From positions 20,801,410 through 20,865,409 of the forward strand of contig OZ017802.1 in the NCBI GenBank assembly GCA_963969395.1: a DNA stretch of 64,000 bases, given 5' to 3'. A program made the position numbers and the translations under genes. Under the pieces are notes generated by a model. That model did not search any database, was not told where the DNA came from, and saw only the letters and a program-made list of their open reading frames with translations. The stretch is from Pseudoscleropodium purum (lineage: Eukaryota; Streptophyta; Bryopsida; Hypnales; Brachytheciaceae). This document shows, piece after piece, positions 12,839 to 24,935 of this stretch; positions within the stretch are counted from its first letter, which is position 1, and every line of letters begins with the position of its first letter.

Positions 12839-13033
12839 TTTTTCAAACAAGAAATTTAGAACACAATTTGGGAAAAATATTGTGACTTGATGTTAGCAAA
12901 TGAAAGTTGAAGTAAATGCAATCAATTTGAGAGTTTTTAGAGTTTGAGTGAATATACTACAAATTTTCAAAGTTGAGGTCATAGAAACACCTATTCTTGA
13001 CACTAAACTATCTTTAATCCGACATCTCTTGAA
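12839..13033. repeat. Diverged direct repeat, copy B
   Basis: Second copy of the 11899-12105 segment in the same orientation. Differences from copy A are mostly C to T or G to A, as expected from deamination of methylated cytosine in silenced DNA. Confidence 0.75.
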
Positions 13034-13200
13034 GTACAAAATGCTTCAAATAATTCTCTTTAGCTTCACATTGGATCCTTTTGAAAACAATTGTTAAGTT
13101 AGTGGGCGGGAACTCGCAATTCAAAACCTGCTGTTGATCGCTCGGTCCCACTCATGATGTTGCTTCTACCATTCTCACCACACATCACACATTGGTGAGG

Positions 13201-13556
13201 AGTGACATTATGGAGTTGGGGCAAAAGTAAATAAAAAAGGTAGTGGAAAGTAATAAAAGTGATAAAAAATAATTGGAGGGGCAAAAAGTGACATCATGGA
13301 GTTGGATTGACAATAAATAAAAAAGGTAGTGGAAAGTGATAAAAAATAATGGGGGATAGTGAATTGGCAAGGAGTGATATTATGGAATTGGAGCAAAAGT
13401 AAATTAAAAAAGAGGTAGTAGAAGGTGATAAAAAGTAATTGGGGGACAATGAATTAGCAAGAAGTGACATTATAGATTCAAGGCAAAAGATAAATATGAA
13501 AAAAGGTAGTGGAAAGTGATAAAAAGCGATAAAAAGTAACTGGGGGATAGTCTGGC
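13201..13556. repeat. Tandem array, about 88-bp unit, four copies
   Basis: Units begin with gtgacattatggagttgg or close variants near 13201, 13288, 13374 and 13464. Each contains aaaaaaggtagtggaaagtgataaaaa. Open frames on the - strand across this array (Phe/Leu/Tyr-rich) are products of the repeat and not genes. Confidence 0.85.
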
Positions 13557-16500
13557 AATGTATATGCCTATCATTGCCATTACTCCATATTATTTTGTTG
13601 AAGACTAGGGCTTGTCAACTATTACTGCTGAGATTCCGAGTACATCATTATGATTCTACACGAAGCAAACAACTTTTTTTTGTTTTTTTTGTTCATAGAC
13701 GGATGTGCATCCAAGAACGCATGCTAGTAAGGAAAAAAAATATGGATAAAAAAATGGATAGAATATCATTACCAATTTGGCAAAATCATTCATTTTCCAC
13801 CCTTTGGAGAACATTGTTTAACCAACGACATAAGGGCCCATTTTGCGTCCTTGAATAGAGAAACCCTCTAGGAAACAAAATTGTCTTATTATATGGCTCC
13901 TTTGTCAATTCCAATCCTTGTATTATTTGATAAGTTGGCCTCTCATGGATCTAGCAAAGCGTGATACATTCTTAACATGGGGAGGACCATTGCTCACTGG
14001 TTACACAATGTTAAGTTTTTCTTGGTGTTAACCCTTAACCCTTGAAGGACACTGCAAGCACTAGACTATTCAATGGATGACAAAGAACTAATTTATGTAG
14101 GATAGAAGTGCAAATGTTCATCTTTGAAATTTGGTGTAAAAACAGGAGGTCTTTGTACATTAGTTTAACCTCTAATGAGTGCTCTTGGTATTTTTTAAAG
14201 CAAAAGGATGATTTTCATGGTGATTAGCCTACTCTTTTAAGATTAAACAACATTCACTTGTCTAAAGGGTTGCCTAAAGAGGAATAAAATGTCTTCCCAA
14301 AGTAGTAGGTATGGGTCTTCTTTCCTACCCAAAGTTTATACTGTTAGGGCATGTAAAAGAGAATGGTATTTTAACTTTGGAGCCTAAATGCAATGCTTGG
14401 CAAGCCATATTTACTATTGAAGTAGGTTGAATAAGCTGAAAAATTACAAAAAATTACACAAAAACACTTTTCATCAATGGTTCTCTCAAAACATAGTCTA
14501 AAGGGTTTAGCCTTTTGTTGAAAGGATAAAGTAGCCAATGCCAAAATGAGGCTAGATTCTTGCCAACATTTTCTACGAAAAAATTGGTTGCTATTAAGCG
14601 CTCTTATATTCTATAGGTATTGCCACCTTGGGGCACACAAATCTCCAAGGGCACAACTAGTGTAGTGAATTCTAGAAAGGCCATTTATCATTAGGTGACC
14701 TTTGTCCCTATCGTGATACAATGGTCAAGTATCACTATGGGATAAAAGGATGAATTTTGGTACCCTCCAATCCTCAATTTTTTAAAAAGCCAAGGGTTAA
14801 ACTTGATCAAGATTCAATGTTTTAGGAGAACCATTATTTAATTCATTGTTAGCTGGTGGAATTAGGAAAAAACAAACTAGTTGCATTATAAAGCATTATG
14901 AAAAAATCATAAAAAAATTTATAAATTTTTTATTTAGAGTAAAAAATAGAATAAGAAAAATTGGACTTAGTACTTGAAAACTTGGTTCAATATTAAAATT
15001 TAAGGAAAATACCTAGAATTTTTTTTTAAATCACAAACATTGCTTGAAATTCTAGCAAAGGCAATAGTAACCTAAGTTTTATATACTCCATGGAAATAAA
15101 TTGGCCTTTTAATATAAGGTCCAAAATCTGAAATTCAGAAAGCCTCAAGGCAATTTTTATGTCCTAACACTAGGGGATATTCCAAGAGGCAAATCTCAAC
15201 TCTTAAAGCCTTGAGGCATGATTTCAAGCCATTTTTTACTTTAGAGGTAGGACCTTTATAATGCAATATTTGTTTTATTCATTTGAAATTTTTATTAGAA
15301 TTGTGTTTCACTACTAGATTGATGCCTATAAAATTTTAGACCAGTTCAAATTGTGGTTAAAAAGTTATGCTTTAAAAAAACAATTTTTTAAAAGTTATAG
15401 GCAATTTTGGGTAGCCATAATAGATGGGATCAATTGGTCTAAAACGAAGACATCATTTTGACCTATAAGCCTTTGAATTGGAATTTCCTTCTTTAGACCT
15501 AAAAACTCTAGGTGGCATAATTTTTTATTTGAATATGGAATGAGGAAATAAATTAAATTTCATTCACAATAGGTGAATTTTTTCTCTATGTTTCAAAATT
15601 TTGAAGAGATCCACCTAAACTTTTTAATGCACAAATATAAGTGAATTTCACTAATTTGTGTTGACTTATACAAAAAATTTCTAATGATAATAATCTTTTC
15701 AATGATCATAATCTTTCTAATGATATTAAATTTATGTCATTGCTAAGTCAAGTGCATTCAAAAATGAAGAAAAAAAATTCTTAAATGGTTGCAAAGTTTT
15801 GCAATTTTTTTATTGATTTGCAACTAATAGGAATTTTCCCATCTTTTGTAGAGACCCTATTGAAAGTTGGATGGGATTATTTCAATACAAAGTTAGCTCT
15901 AGCCTAGCAAAAAGAATTGTAGCATGCACCACCACTTTGTAATCTTCAAGATTGAAATATAGAATTTTGTATAACTTCCAAATTGTATATTAGATTTTCC
16001 AATCTTATTAATTTGCAAGAAGTTTTTCAAATATAAATAGTTTGAATGTTGAACCAATTATTTTGCATTGCATCCTATATAAAATTTATTCTTAAACCAT
16101 ATTTTTCTTTACATGTCCATAGTGTAAAATTTTGGAGTTACAAATGAATAACCATAAGTTCCTACCTACTCAAAAATATCATTGTGCCCATTACTATTGT
16201 TATTACAAATGTTATAATTTAATGATCTACAATTTCAAATGAGTTGAATTTTTTTAGATAGAGACCACTCTTTAAATCTAACAACCCTTAATATCCAAAA
16301 TAGTCATACTTGTAACTTTTATTTTTTGAAATTATATTTTATTAGAGGTTCAAATAAACACAGTTATGAAGGATTTACGACTTAGTAAATTAGAGGGTAA
16401 ATAAAATGATTTGTGATGTATTTGATGATTTCACATCAATTTTTTTTGCTTTACCAAGGTTCATTCAAAAAAATCTTAAATTGCTAAAAAAAAAAAATTG

Positions 16501-17496
16501 CATTAGGTTCTAGTCTTTAGTTGTCTATAAAATGTACATAATATATATAATTTGAATTTTATTCAAGTGAAGAAAATGAAGATTCTATTTTTACATAGAT
16601 ATTCAAGATCTTTCTAATGAGATATTATTCATCTAAATATGAATAACTCAAAATCCATGAAGAATTGAGTCTCAAAGTAGATCATTTCAAAGTCACTCTA
16701 TTTTACTTTGCATTTTATGTGAAAAAAATCATTCATTTTGAACATCTTAGCTCTAAGAATACATAGAATATATAAAATTGTTCTTAAAATCTATATATTT
16801 TACCTAGAAGATCGTTCTCATAATACAAAAATTATACATTGTTGGCAATTTGATTTTTTATAGTGAGATATTTCAAAGTTTTGCATTTCTAGACTACTTT
16901 CATTATTTTCATAGAATTGGTCTTTTAAGGAACCTCACTATTGTACTCAACTATCATGGTCAACAAAAATTAAATAAATATACAACAGTTGAATTTTTTT
17001 TTTTTAACTTATTGTGAAAAAGAGTTGGAAAACAAATAGATTAATGTTGCAAATGTTAAAAATGAACCTCGAAAAAATTTTAGAATGCCCATATGCAAAT
17101 CTCAAAATAACTATATGTCATTGTAAGAAACACTTGTCTTTTCTTTTGTCCCTTTGACCATTAGAGAAATTCTCAACCCTCCGAAAGGCTGCTCTACAGT
17201 AGCCAAAAGGACCCCACAATTACATTTAATTTTGCTTAATGACATGCTTTCCTCTATAGTCTCTCATAAGAACTTGCAATGTTCAATGACTGTCAATGGT
17301 TTAGAATCTAAGGACAAGGAGTTAAATAATCAAGATTCAACTGTTGTAATGCACCTTACCATTGATTATTGCATACCTTATACTCTAATCCAAGTTATGA
17401 AATATAGAATAAATGTCAAAAATAATCCAATGACATCTACCATCAAGAGTTTATTTAGTGAAATCCTCATAGACTTAATTAATTGACAATTGGTGT
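13557..17496. other. AT-rich spacer with decayed repeats
   Basis: No frame is supported. Fragments with gene-like texture (about 13.8-14.7 kb) are interrupted everywhere and look like old transposon remains. Poly-A/T runs are common (for example 16486-16498 and 16993-17003). Confidence 0.45.
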
Positions 17497-18075
17497 GAAT
17501 GAAGGGTGAAGAGGTTATTTTCGTAGAGAAATCAATTGTCCATGGTGAATCTTCATAGGGTATAGGATATTTAGAAGATAGAGCACTCATTGTCAAATGC
17601 AAGGATTGTGTTTAGAATTGAATTTCACACCCCATTTAGGCATAGTAGAATGATTTTTTCAAAAAACTTTGAATTCAATAAGGATGTAGAATCAAGCTAA
17701 TTTTCATCTCCAAAAATACGTTTGAGATGTAGAGTCTCTAATAAAAAGTTATGGACAAAATTCTAAAAGAGGTTCAAAGGGAAATTTTCTTTGACATCTT
17801 CAAATACCATCTCTGAATTTTGCCCATAACTTTTTATTAGAGGCTCTGCATCTCAAACGCATTTTTAGAAATGAAAATTAGCTTGATTCTCTAACTTTTT
17901 TAAGTTCAAAGGTTTTTGAAAAAAAATCATTCTACTATGCCCAAATGAATTTTGAAATTTGACTTTGAATACAATTTCTGCTTTTGACTTTAACTATAAG
18001 TGATTGTGCTCCTATTAATCCTAATTTGCATATCCTATGTGCATTGTTTTACCTATTACTATCCCACTTGTATTA
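17497..18075. repeat. Dispersed foldback repeat, copy 1
   Basis: The core 17634-17946 is a long imperfect inverted repeat: the left arm starts gcatagtagaatgattttttc and the right arm ends with its complement. A spacer of about 45 bp lies between the arms. Flanking sequence on both sides is shared with copies near 24.17-24.77 and 41.83-42.45 kb. The short open frames over it are not genes. Confidence 0.8.
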
Positions 18076-19850
18076 ATAGCTTCTATCTTCAAATATGAAC
18101 ATCTTAAATTAAGTGACTTTTGAAGCTTGTTGGAAATTGTTAGAATTCTCTAATTTTTTTGGCAACTAACTTGAAATTCCACTTCATTTTGCTTAATTTA
18201 CAAGTTCATCACCATGTATGCATATGTAGCTAATTATTATATATCCTTATACTACACCCCCATTATTGGAGTCCTAATGTCTTTCGTGAAATTCACACAC
18301 TTTGACAATGCATTGTGGCTAGATGCCCCTACTAATTCTTAGGCAATTAATAGATTGGTTTGGTCATTGTGGAGTGGTCTTCCAAAGTGCTAAGAATTTC
18401 TCAAATGCCTTTTAGACATTTAGTTTTTTGCTCATAACTTTTGTGTTGTATGTATTTTTTTAATGAAATTTGAAGTATTCAAGTTACATATGTTAGTTTT
18501 AGATATAGAATAATATTTTCCAATCTTTTAAAATTAGCTTATTATTCTTAAACTTCCCTTGATTGGATGTCTACCTAAGCATTTTGGAGGTTTTTAGTAT
18601 TGCTTTTGATTCAAAGATGTGAATTCTAAGGTCAAAATTGGGATTCAAACACCTATACAAAATTTATACAAGTCTACTAAGAGATTTTTTAAAAATAGTA
18701 AAGTTTCTACCTTCCACATGTGCTCAAAATACACTACCTTCATGCACATATATAGAACACAATTTTTCCCCCCAAGATGAAAATGGTTGAGAAAAAGCAT
18801 CTTTAAGTTTAAAAAAATGTTTAAAAAAATTGAATATGTTGAATACTATTTTCTAAAAATCAAATTCCAAAGTATCTATTTTCTTGCACTTTACATCATT
18901 TTTTTCTTGTGCATAACTCTTAGAGATAAATTTTTGTAGGCCTAAATTTTTACATGTACTATTTTGAATGCTTTATAAGTTATTCAAATATTGTTTACTT
19001 ACAAAAAAAATTACTCTACAAGTCACAGTATTCTAGTACCAAGGCCATTTTGAGCCCAAATTGAGAAGTGTTTCTTGTAGTTACCCTAATAAATTTGTCA
19101 CCTTCTTACTGTTCCTAGAATGAATTATATCATTAAATTTTAGAAAAGGCTCTTACAAAGACAATATTGAATGGATCATATTGAAATTTTGATATAAGTT
19201 ATATATATGAACCTCCTTTGAAGAAATTAAAATCTTTTTCTGCCAATTTGGTGCCCTAATCAATTGTTTTTTTGCAAGATTTTTTGGTAGTGTGGGCAAC
19301 TTCAAGCAACTTGTGCTAAACTCCTCTCTTTCACTTTTGAATTTGGCAAGTATATAACTAATACAATACAACATACAACTTTAAGAGAAAACCCATTATT
19401 TGGTGCAAATATCTCATTCCAAAAGGAATCAAACTACTTGCTAAAACAATTGAGAAAGGTTTTGGAAAAAAAAAAAAACTTTTAGCTTCACACACTATAT
19501 TATTGCAGTCTGATTTTTCATCTAACCAACAACAATGAAATTTTATATGGTTAGATTTCAATTTGACCCCCCAAATATTCTTTTCCCATGCACTAAAAGA
19601 CAACGATTTTGATCATTTGTGCTTGAAACATACCAAGTTATTTTAATTATATTTTTCAACTAATATATTTGATTTGGAATAGGAATCCAACATAATGAGT
19701 TGAAAGTAACAACTTAATACTCCATTGTAGGCATACACCATATCCAACTCTTAGAGTCGGCAAGAATTTGACAACATTGACAAAGTTTGCAATTTGGACT
19801 ATACCCAGCTAAGCTTAGCTAGCACTCAATTTTCCTTGAGTTTGGTTTTC
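18076..19850. other. AT-rich spacer
   Basis: No gene, array or terminal repeat can be supported. The small open frames on the - strand at 19.15-19.6 kb have no recognisable content. Confidence 0.4.
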
Positions 19851-19858
19851 AACTCAAC

Positions 19859-20141
19859 TCGACTTATGAGTTTAAGTTGCACAGCGTAGACTAAAATAGT
19901 AAACCTAAGTATGTCCATTTTCCAACTTGACATATAGGTCTCAATTATACGACATAGACTAAAATGGTAAACCTAAGTATGTCCATTTTTCAACTTGACG
20001 TATATAGTAGGTTTAAGTTACACAATGTAGACTAAAATGACAAACCTGGATATGCCCATTTTTCAACTTGACATATGAGTCTAAGTTACACAACATAGAC
20101 TAAAATGACAGACCTAATTAAGTATGTCCATTTTTCAACTG
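19859..20141. repeat. Tandem array, about 70-bp unit, four copies
   Basis: Four units share tagactaaaat, aaacctaagtatgtccat and ttcaacttgac. Starts are near 19859, 19928, 19996 and 20069, a period of about 69-73 bp. Confidence 0.85.
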
Positions 20142-21470
20142 AATTGTATGCATGGATTTGACCTTTGGTTACCATGCTTGTTGCTACGACCAACTGTGAC
20201 GACTACTAACTCCAGAAGTAGTAGAAGAGCTGTGGTGTGTAAACTTGTACAAAACTAGGAATCATTCAAGTGAAGAGTCTATTGGAGTTTTGCTCTCCTA
20301 GCTTTGCCACTACTCTTCAACGGTGGGGGCCGAATCAATCCAGAAGAAGGATCCGATCGAATACGTTTCAATAGTACTGAAGAACTAGCTCAATACAAAC
20401 ATTGCGGCGGAGCCGGCATCCCACACATGGGGACCACCATATATTGAATACTAATCCTCTAATCGTCGCTTTCATTGGCGCGCACGCACATGGGCTTTCA
20501 TGTGGGGTCTCCGCCCGTTGAACAGCTAGCTAGCTAGACTCTTGATTCGATCACGCAACTGACTCGATCTCAAATTAAGAAGCAGGGACTGGAGTTCTGC
20601 TTCCCTCTCCCCAACAGACAGGATCAGTCGATCCAGGAATGTGGCATTAATTAAACAGTCCCACTGCATTCAATTTTAACACAGAATTTTCAATCGCAGG
20701 ACGTGAAAGTCTGCGCTGGAGTCTGTGTCCTGCGTCTCGATCTCTTCCCCCAGCCAACAGTAAATGTAAAACTTTCATAACCGCAGACTTTGCGGAATAC
20801 GGTAGCCACTTTAACAGTTTAACGTCCTGCTGCTCAATCTCCCGGCCATGGAACGGGTATCAAGGGTGCGGCCCCGCCTATTCATTTTTCATCTAGATTT
20901 ATCATTCTCCCACTGTCGCACAGACAGGCAACTGCTGGAATCCAGCAGCTCGGTGCTTGCCTGCCCAAGAGCATGGCAGGAATGAAATCAGTGGCAAACA
21001 GTGTGGGTCGTGGAAATGGAGTGTCTTCCTAATTAAGGAAGTTACAGACTTACAGCAACAGCCGGCACAAGCGGTGGGCAATTGCAAAGTGGCAATGATA
21101 GACAGTCCACGAGCAAAGGGAATTTGGCGGACGACATGTCCGTCCACAGTCGAATTGCACTGAATAATATCACATCATTGGTCTCCTTTTGGTGCGGTGT
21201 GCAAAGGAGAGGAGAGGAAAGGAAAAATTCACTGCCAAAAAGGAGAGTACTGTACAACCAAGCCCAGGCCACGAGTTTCGTGGGCTCGATTTGAGTGCAT
21301 TGGGAGTTGGGACCCATGTGTATATCCAAACTGCAAAGGGAGGATGTGGATTTTCAGTATTATCCTTCGGTACAGTCTGGTACAATAATCTTACAGACTG
21401 CCTATTTCTGCCAGTTGAAGATTCTTTTTAATAGTATAGAAAAGAATTGAAATTTTTCGTCTTGTATAAT
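20142..21470. other. GC-richer island without a recognised gene
   Basis: This stretch is clearly richer in GC than its surroundings and not obviously repetitive. Several overlapping frames occur on both strands (20902-21431) but none shows a domain, and they overlap each other in shadow fashion. It could hold a promoter, a non-coding RNA or an unrecognised exon. Confidence 0.4.
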
Positions 21471-21479
21471 CAACACTCA

Positions 21480-22530
21480 ACTCTCACGCAATCCCAATCG
21501 AGTATACCAAATTTGAGTTAAAAAAAAGAAAATTCTATATTTTGTGAATTTTCAACTTAGACTAAAGTTTTATGACTATGTTTTTCACCCAAAACATTCA
21601 AAAATTGCCATTTTTAGTACAATTATCCAATTCCAAAAAATAAAAATAAAATTGGTACATGTAATTATAGGATTTTGTAGTATGCTGACTTGAAAACATG
21701 TGGTAAAATTTCACAAATTTCAACTATATGGAATGCAAGGTATAAGCATTCAAATTCACTAAAATCATATTTTTGGCCTCACAAAAAAGAAGGCAATTGC
21801 ACTTCACAAGCTCACTTTTCTATGAAAAAATGTTCAAAATGGTAGTATTTCTTTCTATTCATTTTTCAAGGCAAGTTGGCTACATGCTTGAAAAAATTCA
21901 AATCATTTAGAATTGTACAACATGTAGGAAAAAAATAGTAAGTAGAAAGAAGTAGAAAATGATTCAAAATACAAAATTGTTAAGAATTTAGTTACGGAAT
22001 TGAAAAATGCTAGTCCCAATGGTTACAATGTTGTAATAAACATTCTACACCCTATGATTCTTTTCTTTTTTTTCAAAAAAAATTAAAAATTGAGTTAATA
22101 AATAAAGGACTTCAAAGCAAGGTTGACACGACATTTGGACGCGGACGCTGTGTCCGCAGCGTCCGCTGACATTTGCGGTCCCGGCGGACGCAGCGTCCGC
22201 CCGCCCGCCCGCCCGTCTATCCGTCCGCCCGATTACGGCCGTCCGATCGACGTGCGAACTGATCTGGTCCGCATGATCTGGGCGTCCGCCTCGAGCAGTT
22301 GGGCCGTCCGCCCCGCCCCGCCCGTCCGCTTTCCGACGACGGTCGGGACGCTGCGTCTGCTAGCGTCCGTGCGTCCAGACGTCCGGAAAACGGACGCTAT
22401 TTTGGGGCGGACGTTGAGATTCGTCAACCCTGCTTCAAAGTTTATTTTAGTATAGAAAATTCATAATTGTCCACAAACTAAAACTCCTCATAATTTTCAT
22501 CTCTTTGATCAAAATTGAATGATTCTAAGT
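21480..22530. repeat. Dispersed AT-rich repeat (family R1), interrupted by a hAT MITE
   Basis: The reverse complement of this segment is recognisable at about 38.03-38.57 kb: shared blocks include aggaaaaaaatagtaagtag, tgctagtcccaatgg, and aaactaaaactcctcataa with small changes. Parts also resemble 55.55-55.74 kb. The copy here is split by the MITE at 22118-22432. Confidence 0.7.
22118..22432 (+). mobile_element. hAT MITE, GGACG-rich, 315 bp
   Basis: It starts CAAGGTTGAC and ends GTCAACCCTG, and is flanked by perfect 8-bp duplications CTTCAAAG (22110-22117 and 22433-22440), the hAT hallmark. Its first ~85 bp match the left end of the 10.4-kb hAT element at 52149, and its last ~50 bp match that element's right end (62478-62529). 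It is therefore an internally deleted, non-autonomous relative. It carries the hairpin ggacgctg/cagcgtcc near its left end and many CGTCC/GGACG subterminal motifs. The open frames in it are repeat artefacts. Confidence 0.95.
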
Positions 22531-24160
22531 CTTTCATATATATAAATCTAGAAAAAACAATTTCAAATTTTTGTTTTAGAAAAAAAATAATTTTTTTAAT
22601 CTCCCTAGAATCTTGGATTACCTATTTACAAAAAAAGTAGTATATTAGGCCATAACTTTTGACTCATATTTCCAAATGTCATGAAATTTAGTGCACATGA
22701 AAAATATTCCTTATTCACAAGTTCTATTAATTTTCAGCCTAAAATATGCAAATCCTCATTTACACCAACTTGCATAAAATTGCTATTTTGCCAAAAACAA
22801 ACAAACATATGTTGGTCCTTTAAAGGTTAAACAAGAGCCTTGACACTCCAAATATATCCAATGTTGGTATAAAATCTGGTATAAAAACACCTAAATGAAT
22901 TGTCCTACATTACATCCTAGATGAATTGAAAGGCATCTCCTAAAAAATTACAAAAGGCCTAGGTGAAATAATCGACTTAGATGCAATCAATAGTGATAGT
23001 ATTGACCATTAGTATTATATAATAATTGATACCAAATAAAAATAGGAAGCTTCCATAGCAATCACCAATTCATTCACTAGGCACAAAGCTAGTATCCTTA
23101 TTGACCATAATATTTTACTTGTATGGTGCAAGTTTTATTTTGACACAACTCAATGCATACAAGATTGTCCTAATCAACTAGGCTACTAACGGCCAATGAC
23201 TAAGCCACTATTAGATAATATTGACAAATAACATTCAATGTAGAATGCTAATGAACCTTCTCCTCCTATTGAACCACACTTACTAATTTGTCTCCAAGCA
23301 CATTATCAAAACCTAAAGGACAATTCCTTTAAGCATCTTAGTTAGAAGATAATTGGCAAATTTGTCCCCAAATACAAGCACAAAAGATTCAAGGGAACAC
23401 TAATTATTGTTGACCTTGACATAGAAGTAGGCTATGTCATCTTCCAAATCCCTTCTACATTGACCATGGAGAAGTTGCATGCAAATACATTTCTAGTAGC
23501 AAAGGGAATTAAAAACAAGCAACCTTCAAGTCAACTTGTGAATGAAACAACAATAGTAATAAAATTGAGCCATATAGTGGTTTGAAGATTTGAACCTTCC
23601 TCTACTAAAGGCTACCAACAACAAAAGAACCCACCAACATATTTGCAAAAACAATGCCATTGATAGTTTTGAATACATCAAGACTGAGTGATACAAATTT
23701 AGACTTCAATGTTTCTTTTGCATTTAGGCCACATCAAAATTGTATCACACCAAAATTTGGGTACTAAAGACAATACACCTTCCAACAATATTAAACTAGG
23801 AGTAGCAAGGGACAATCAATTAAGTACCGTTGTACCTCTTCAATTTTGGCAAAAATTCATTGTTTTTAAAGATATTGAAATTTCAGAAATTTATCATGAT
23901 ACTTACCAAAAAAATCTTGAAAATTTACAACCCTGATTGCCGAAATCAATGAAAATATGTGAGTATCAACGGTTTATTAATCTTGCCAAAATAAAAAAAT
24001 TAAATGACCAATTTGTTTAAAAAACAAAACATCTAATGTTAGCATGATGGTACAATATAAAATACAATGATCATCAACCATGTATTCACAAAAGGCAACA
24101 AGATCGCCAACCATCAAGAGATTTGTTGGTGGAAACATCAATCATTGAATCTTAGTGGGG
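22531..24160. other. AT-rich spacer
   Basis: Decayed repeat sequence. About 23.3-23.7 kb has slightly gene-like composition, but stops interrupt all frames. Nothing nameable. Confidence 0.4.
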
Positions 24161-24169
24161 GTAGGAGAT

Positions 24170-24768
24170 AGAGAGGTTGTTTTTATAATGAATTTCATTC
24201 TCTTTCACGAACACCTAAAGGATATGGGGTAATTTGAAGATGATAGTTTGACCTCTCATTTTCAAAAAATAGTACTTATGTTCCAAGTAGACCTTTAGAT
24301 CTCATTTTTGCATAGTAAAATAATACTTTTCAAAAAAACTTTGAACATAAAAAAGTTGAGAAATAAATCTAATTTTCATCTTCAAAAACTTGTTTGTGAT
24401 TATGAGCCTCCAAATAAAAGTTATAAACAAAATTCAAAGGGGATGTTTAAAAATGTCAAAGAAAATGTTCCTTCCAACTCTTCTTTGAAATTTGTCCATA
24501 ACTTTTGATTTGAGGATCAAAATCTCAAAAGAATTTATGGAAATGAAAGCTAGCTTCATTATCCAAATTTACTTAGTTCATTTTAAAAAAAGAAGTTGTT
24601 CTACTATGTCTAAATGAGGGTTAAAATTCTACATTGAACATATTTCTTATTTTTGACTTCACTATGAGTGATTGAGCTCCTACTAATCTTAACTATTTAC
24701 ATATCCCACATGGGTTGTTTTACGTCTTATCACACAATTTGTATGAAGATCTTATCTTTAAAATTTTC
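24170..24768. repeat. Dispersed foldback repeat, copy 2
   Basis: Same family as copies 1 and 3. The inverted-repeat core runs about 24299-24622, with a right end tctactatgtctaaatgagg and a left end reading as its complement. The downstream flank (tatgagtgattgagctcc) matches copy 1. Confidence 0.8.
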
Positions 24769-24774
24769 ACTTTT

Positions 24775-24935
24775 CACTATAAAAAACTTTAGTTTTTCTA
24801 TTGTTTCAGTCGCATTGATCCGGTCATTTTTTTGTTGATTTACAACTAAAATCAATAGATTTTTGTCAAAGTTAATTGAAAAACAACTGGATCAACGTGA
24901 CCAAAACAACAAAAAAACTAAAGTTTCTAGTAGTG
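24775..24935. mobile_element. CACTA-type MITE, 161 bp
   Basis: The right end, read inwards, begins CACTACTAGAAACTTTAG and the left end begins CACTATAAAAAACTTTAG. CACTA...AGAAA is the classic plant CACTA terminus. The terminal inverted repeat runs about 60 bp with mismatches. The flanks are TTT on both sides, consistent with a 3-bp target duplication. There is no coding capacity. Confidence 0.75.
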
